Below, one piece after another: positions 7,042 to 7,366 of a stretch of 7,366 nucleotides of DNA. The DNA is taken from NCBI GenBank assembly GCA_023388235.1, contig JAEWGQ010000126.1, forward strand, positions 1-7,366, read 5' to 3'. A model generated the notes under the pieces. That model was not told the DNA's origin, did no database searches, and saw only the letters and a list, made by a program, of their open reading frames with translations. Source of the DNA: Actinomycetes bacterium (GTDB lineage Bacteria; Actinomycetota; Actinomycetes; Actinomycetales; Cellulomonadaceae). Numbering within the stretch: position 1 is the stretch's first letter; every line of letters starts with the position of its first letter. Position numbers and translations under genes: made by a program.

Positions 7042-7132
7042 CGTTGGGAGACTCCGACGGACGGTCGCGGTGGTCGCCGGACACCTCCGATCCCGCGCGG
7101 AGCCCTCCGTCGACGCTGGGAGTCTCCGAACG
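7042..7132. repeat. long imperfect inverted repeat in unit 1
   Basis: The arms 7042-7061 and 7106-7132 pair as three helices: 4 bp (7042-7045 with 7129-7132), 8 bp (7047-7054 with 7120-7127) and 7 bp (7055-7061 with 7106-7112). A single G-G mismatch and a 7-nt bulge (7113-7119) interrupt them. The 44-nt centre can form a further CTCCG/CGGAG stem (7085-7089 with 7098-7102). As RNA this would be a stable, mostly helical structure. Confidence 0.75.
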
Positions 7133-7185
7133 TGGGGTGCTCGGTGGGACCGGGCGCTCGGTGAGGTGGCGGTGCTGGGCGGGTC

Positions 7186-7224
7186 GTGCGAGAGGGCGCC
7201 TTCCCCGGAGTACCCCTCTCGCGC
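7186..7224 (+). terminator. hairpin opening repeat unit 2, partly diverged
   Basis: Bases 7186-7196 pair with 7214-7224 over 11 positions with one T-G wobble. This corresponds to the unit 1 hairpin, but the inner part of the right arm has changed (TACC in place of GGCG), so the stem has shifted outward and the loop is larger (17 nt). Terminator function is less likely here than in unit 1. Confidence 0.45.
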
Positions 7225-7366
7225 ACCCCCCGCGTTCCCCTGGGGGGCGTTGGGAGACTCCGACGGATGGTCGCGGTGGTCGCCGGACACCTCCGATCCC
7301 GCGCGGAGTCCTCCGTCGGCGCTGGGAGTCTCCGAACGTGGGGTGCTCGGTGGGACCGGGCGCTCG
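7189..7366 (+). repeat. tandem repeat unit 2, cut by the window edge
   Basis: A second copy of the element after tRNA-Tyr. Positions 7189-7210 are identical to 6981-7002, the next stretch is diverged with small indels, and 7248-7366 matches 7042-7160 with three transitions. The window ends exactly where unit 1's shared block ends, so the 28-bp tail and any third copy lie outside. No protein-coding gene is supported. Confidence 0.88.
7248..7338. repeat. long imperfect inverted repeat in unit 2
   Basis: The same three-helix inverted repeat as in unit 1: 7248-7251 with 7335-7338, 7253-7260 with 7326-7333, and 7261-7267 with 7312-7318. Every paired base is identical to unit 1. The three differing bases fall in the unpaired centre or in the bulge. 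Confidence 0.75.

Larger units (their letters stand above)
6981..7188 (+). repeat. tandem repeat unit 1 (about 208 bp)
   Basis: The unit opens with the hairpin at 6981-7014, followed by a short C-rich link, then a block (about 7042-7160) that recurs nearly unchanged 206 bp downstream, then a 28-bp tail (7161-7188) leading into unit 2. Over 7042-7160 only three differences from unit 2 are seen, all transitions: 7062 C to T, 7103 C to T and 7113 A to G. The first 40-60 bp differ more, with small indels. No plausible protein is encoded. The strand is assigned to match the tRNA and is otherwise arbitrary. Confidence 0.9.

Noticed and set aside
6840..7290. Minus-strand open frames of 115 and 128 codons across tRNA-Tyr and the repeats
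   Set aside because: Their translations contain the strings produced by reading a tRNA gene antisense (RVRDSNPRRRC, GEGFEPP). They have no family character or ribosome-binding site, and run through the structured repeats.
6950..7366. tRNA-Tyr as an integration site for a mobile element
   Set aside because: No second copy of the tRNA 3' end and no integrase is visible in the 395 bases downstream. A distant attachment site outside the window cannot be excluded.
6981..7366. CRISPR array
   Set aside because: The repeat period is about 207 bp with nearly everything repeated; there are no short identical repeats separated by unique spacers.

Overview
The window is very GC-rich (GC-dominated third codon positions, GTG starts on several genes, spacers almost without T-tracts) and looks like chromosomal DNA of a high-GC actinobacterium. 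The protein types fit Micrococcales, and a Cellulomonas-like genus is a guess from overall similarity, not something shown here. The genes are mostly housekeeping or transport. I see no transposase, phage gene, CRISPR array or defence system.

Layout, left to right. Positions 1-58 are an unassigned edge. A RarD-type EamA permease (59-1075, minus) diverges from an FprA-type ferredoxin/adrenodoxin-NADP+ reductase (1263-2660, plus). Convergent with fprA is a compact three-gene polar amino-acid ABC importer on the minus strand: substrate-binding lipoprotein (4357-5208), permease (3461-4360) and ATPase (2724-3464). Each of the two junctions in this operon is a 4-base GTGA stop/start overlap. The spacer between fprA and the ATPase gene holds a GC hairpin and a 9-bp tandem repeat.

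The binding-protein gene diverges from htpX (5336-6214, plus), a membrane zinc metalloprotease. The htpX leader can fold so that its Shine-Dalgarno is paired. htpX converges on yajQ (6269-6769, minus), with a 16-bp hairpin between the two stops that probably terminates both. Upstream of yajQ, in the opposite direction, lies a tRNA-Tyr gene (6890-6971, anticodon GTA, no encoded CCA).

The last 395 bases (6972-7366) have no credible protein gene and are the most unusual part. Two tandem copies of a repeat of about 206-208 bp start just after the tRNA; the second runs off the window. Each copy begins with a terminator-like hairpin and then carries a long imperfect inverted repeat of about 91 nt, built around two near-palindromic 13-mers of the form TGGGAGWCTCCGA. 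The array may continue to the right. Whether it is a repetitive extragenic element, a processed RNA from the tRNA transcript or a protein-binding array cannot be settled from this window.
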